Source of the DNA: Acetobacteraceae bacterium
Lineage (GTDB): Bacteria; Pseudomonadota; Alphaproteobacteria; Acetobacterales; Acetobacteraceae
Direction: 5' to 3'
Assembly (NCBI GenBank): GCA_947446625.1
Contig: CANFIE010000231.1
Span: forward strand, 1 to 6,516
Length of the DNA: 6,516 nt
The notes beneath the pieces are model-generated. The model saw only the letters and a list, made by a program, of their open reading frames with translations. It did not search any database and had not been told where the DNA came from. Position numbers and translations under genes: made by a program. Positions 5,996-6,516 of this stretch are shown in pieces; position 1 is the first letter of the stretch, and every line of letters starts with the position of its first letter.

Positions 5996-6079
5996 ACCGC
6001 GCCGCCGCCGCACGCGGCAGGTTGACCCGGGCCAGGGTTGCGGTAACGCAGGGGCTGGTTAACGGGGGAGGGTGGCGCG

Positions 6080-6516
6080 ATGCAACTCTGGCTGGCCGCC
6101 ACCTTGTCGGCGGCGCTGTTCCAATGCTGGCGCACGGCCAAGCAGCAGAAGCTGCGCGGGCAGCTCTCGGTGAATGGCGCCGGGGTGGTGCGCTACCTGT
6201 ATGGCGTGCCGGTGGCCGGACTGTATCTGGGCGTATGGCTGGCGCTGATGGGCGGCACGGTGCCCGGGCTGTCCTGGAGCTTCCTGGCCTATACGCTGGG
6301 CGGTGGCGTGGCGCAGATTGTGGCGACCAACCTGCTGATCATGGCCTTCGGCTTCCGTGGCTTTGCCGTTGGCACCGCCTATTCCAAAACCGAGGCGGTG
6401 CAGAGCGCGGTGCTGGCGCTGGTGCTGTTGCAGGAACAGGTTTCGCTGCTGGCCTGGGCCGGGGTTTCGTTGAGCGTCTGTGGCGTGCTGTACCTCTCGC
6501 TGGCCGGGCGGGTGAG
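6080..6516 (+). CDS. EamA/DMT-superfamily membrane transporter, N-terminal part, cut by window edge
   Basis: The open frame runs from the ATG at 6080 to the window end (145 full codons) and continues outside. The start is supported by GGAGGG (6067-6072) seven bases upstream. The translation is strongly hydrophobic, with about five candidate membrane helices (roughly residues 2-18, 35-57, 66-90, 96-117 and 121-141). The first ends in a basic loop, WRTAKQQKLRGQLS (17-30). The segment GTAYSKTEAVQSAVLALVLLQEQVSLLAWAGVSLSVCGVLYL (98-139) is typical of the end of the first EamA repeat (PF00892): a helix, an acidic 'LQEQ' turn and a final glycine-containing helix. The family moves small metabolites or amino acids across the inner membrane, usually outward; the substrate cannot be named. 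The gene starts 84 bases after hflX in the same direction, so it may be read through from it or have its own promoter. Confidence 0.8.
   Translation, partial: MQLWLAATLSAALFQCWRTAKQQKLRGQLSVNGAGVVRYLYGVPVAGLYLGVWLALMGGTVPGLSWSFLAYTLGGGVAQIVATNLLIMAFGFRGFAVGTAYSKTEAVQSAVLALVLLQEQVSLLAWAGVSLSVCGVLYLSLAGRV

Noticed and set aside
4631..6013. A 460-codon minus-strand open frame opposite hflX
   Set aside because: It is a shadow of hflX; the plus strand carries all five G motifs and the opposite frame has no recognisable content.
6004..6018. Hairpin GCCGC-N5-GCGGC after hflX as a possible terminator
   Set aside because: The stem is short, it lies in a GCC repeat, and there is no downstream T-tract.
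6022..6049. Possible sigma-70 promoter (TTGACC at 6022-6027, TAACGC at 6044-6049) ahead of the DMT gene
   Set aside because: The -35 match is good but the -10 element matches poorly, so it is not strong enough to list as a feature.

Overview
The window is high-GC bacterial DNA, almost entirely coding. It most resembles an alphaproteobacterium, possibly of the Acetobacteraceae/Roseomonas kind. The reasons are an ALAS-type hemA (C4 haem pathway), tandem periplasmic receptors of the Bug/TTT family, an alphaproteobacterial-looking hflX and strong GC-ending codon use. The genus is an inference from gene content and cannot be fixed from this stretch.

Left part, minus strand (1-1933): hemA (5-aminolevulinate synthase, complete) is followed after 3 nt by the 5' two-thirds or so of a selA gene (selenocysteine synthase, cut by the window edge). 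Both are PLP enzymes and they appear to form one transcription unit. selA has no ATG, GTG or TTG at the expected place. The best ribosome-binding site points to an ATC codon three bases after the hemA stop.

Centre (1934-2113): a 180-base divergent intergenic region holds a near-perfect FNR/FixK-type palindrome at 2045-2058. It lies between hemA-selA (leftward) and an L-2-amino-thiazoline-4-carboxylic acid (ATC) hydrolase-like gene (rightward). FNR-family control of hemA is established in other alphaproteobacteria, so oxygen-responsive control of one or both units is a reasonable hypothesis.

Right part, plus strand (2114-6516): the ATC-hydrolase-like gene, two tandem Bug-type solute receptor genes (hand-counted about 51% identical without gaps, 1 nt apart), hflX (ribosome-associated GTPase, complete) and the start of an EamA/DMT-family membrane transporter that runs off the window. 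The hydrolase-like enzyme and the two receptors may form an uptake-and-processing module for a small carboxylate. No TctA/TctB membrane subunits are present here. hflX and the DMT gene are probably functionally unrelated to that module, although spacing allows read-through.

No tRNA, rRNA, insertion sequence, CRISPR array or convincing intrinsic terminator was seen. No gene-free stretch exceeds 180 bases. The points most worth checking are the non-canonical selA start, the FNR-type box, the hemA-selA pairing and the duplicated orphan receptors.
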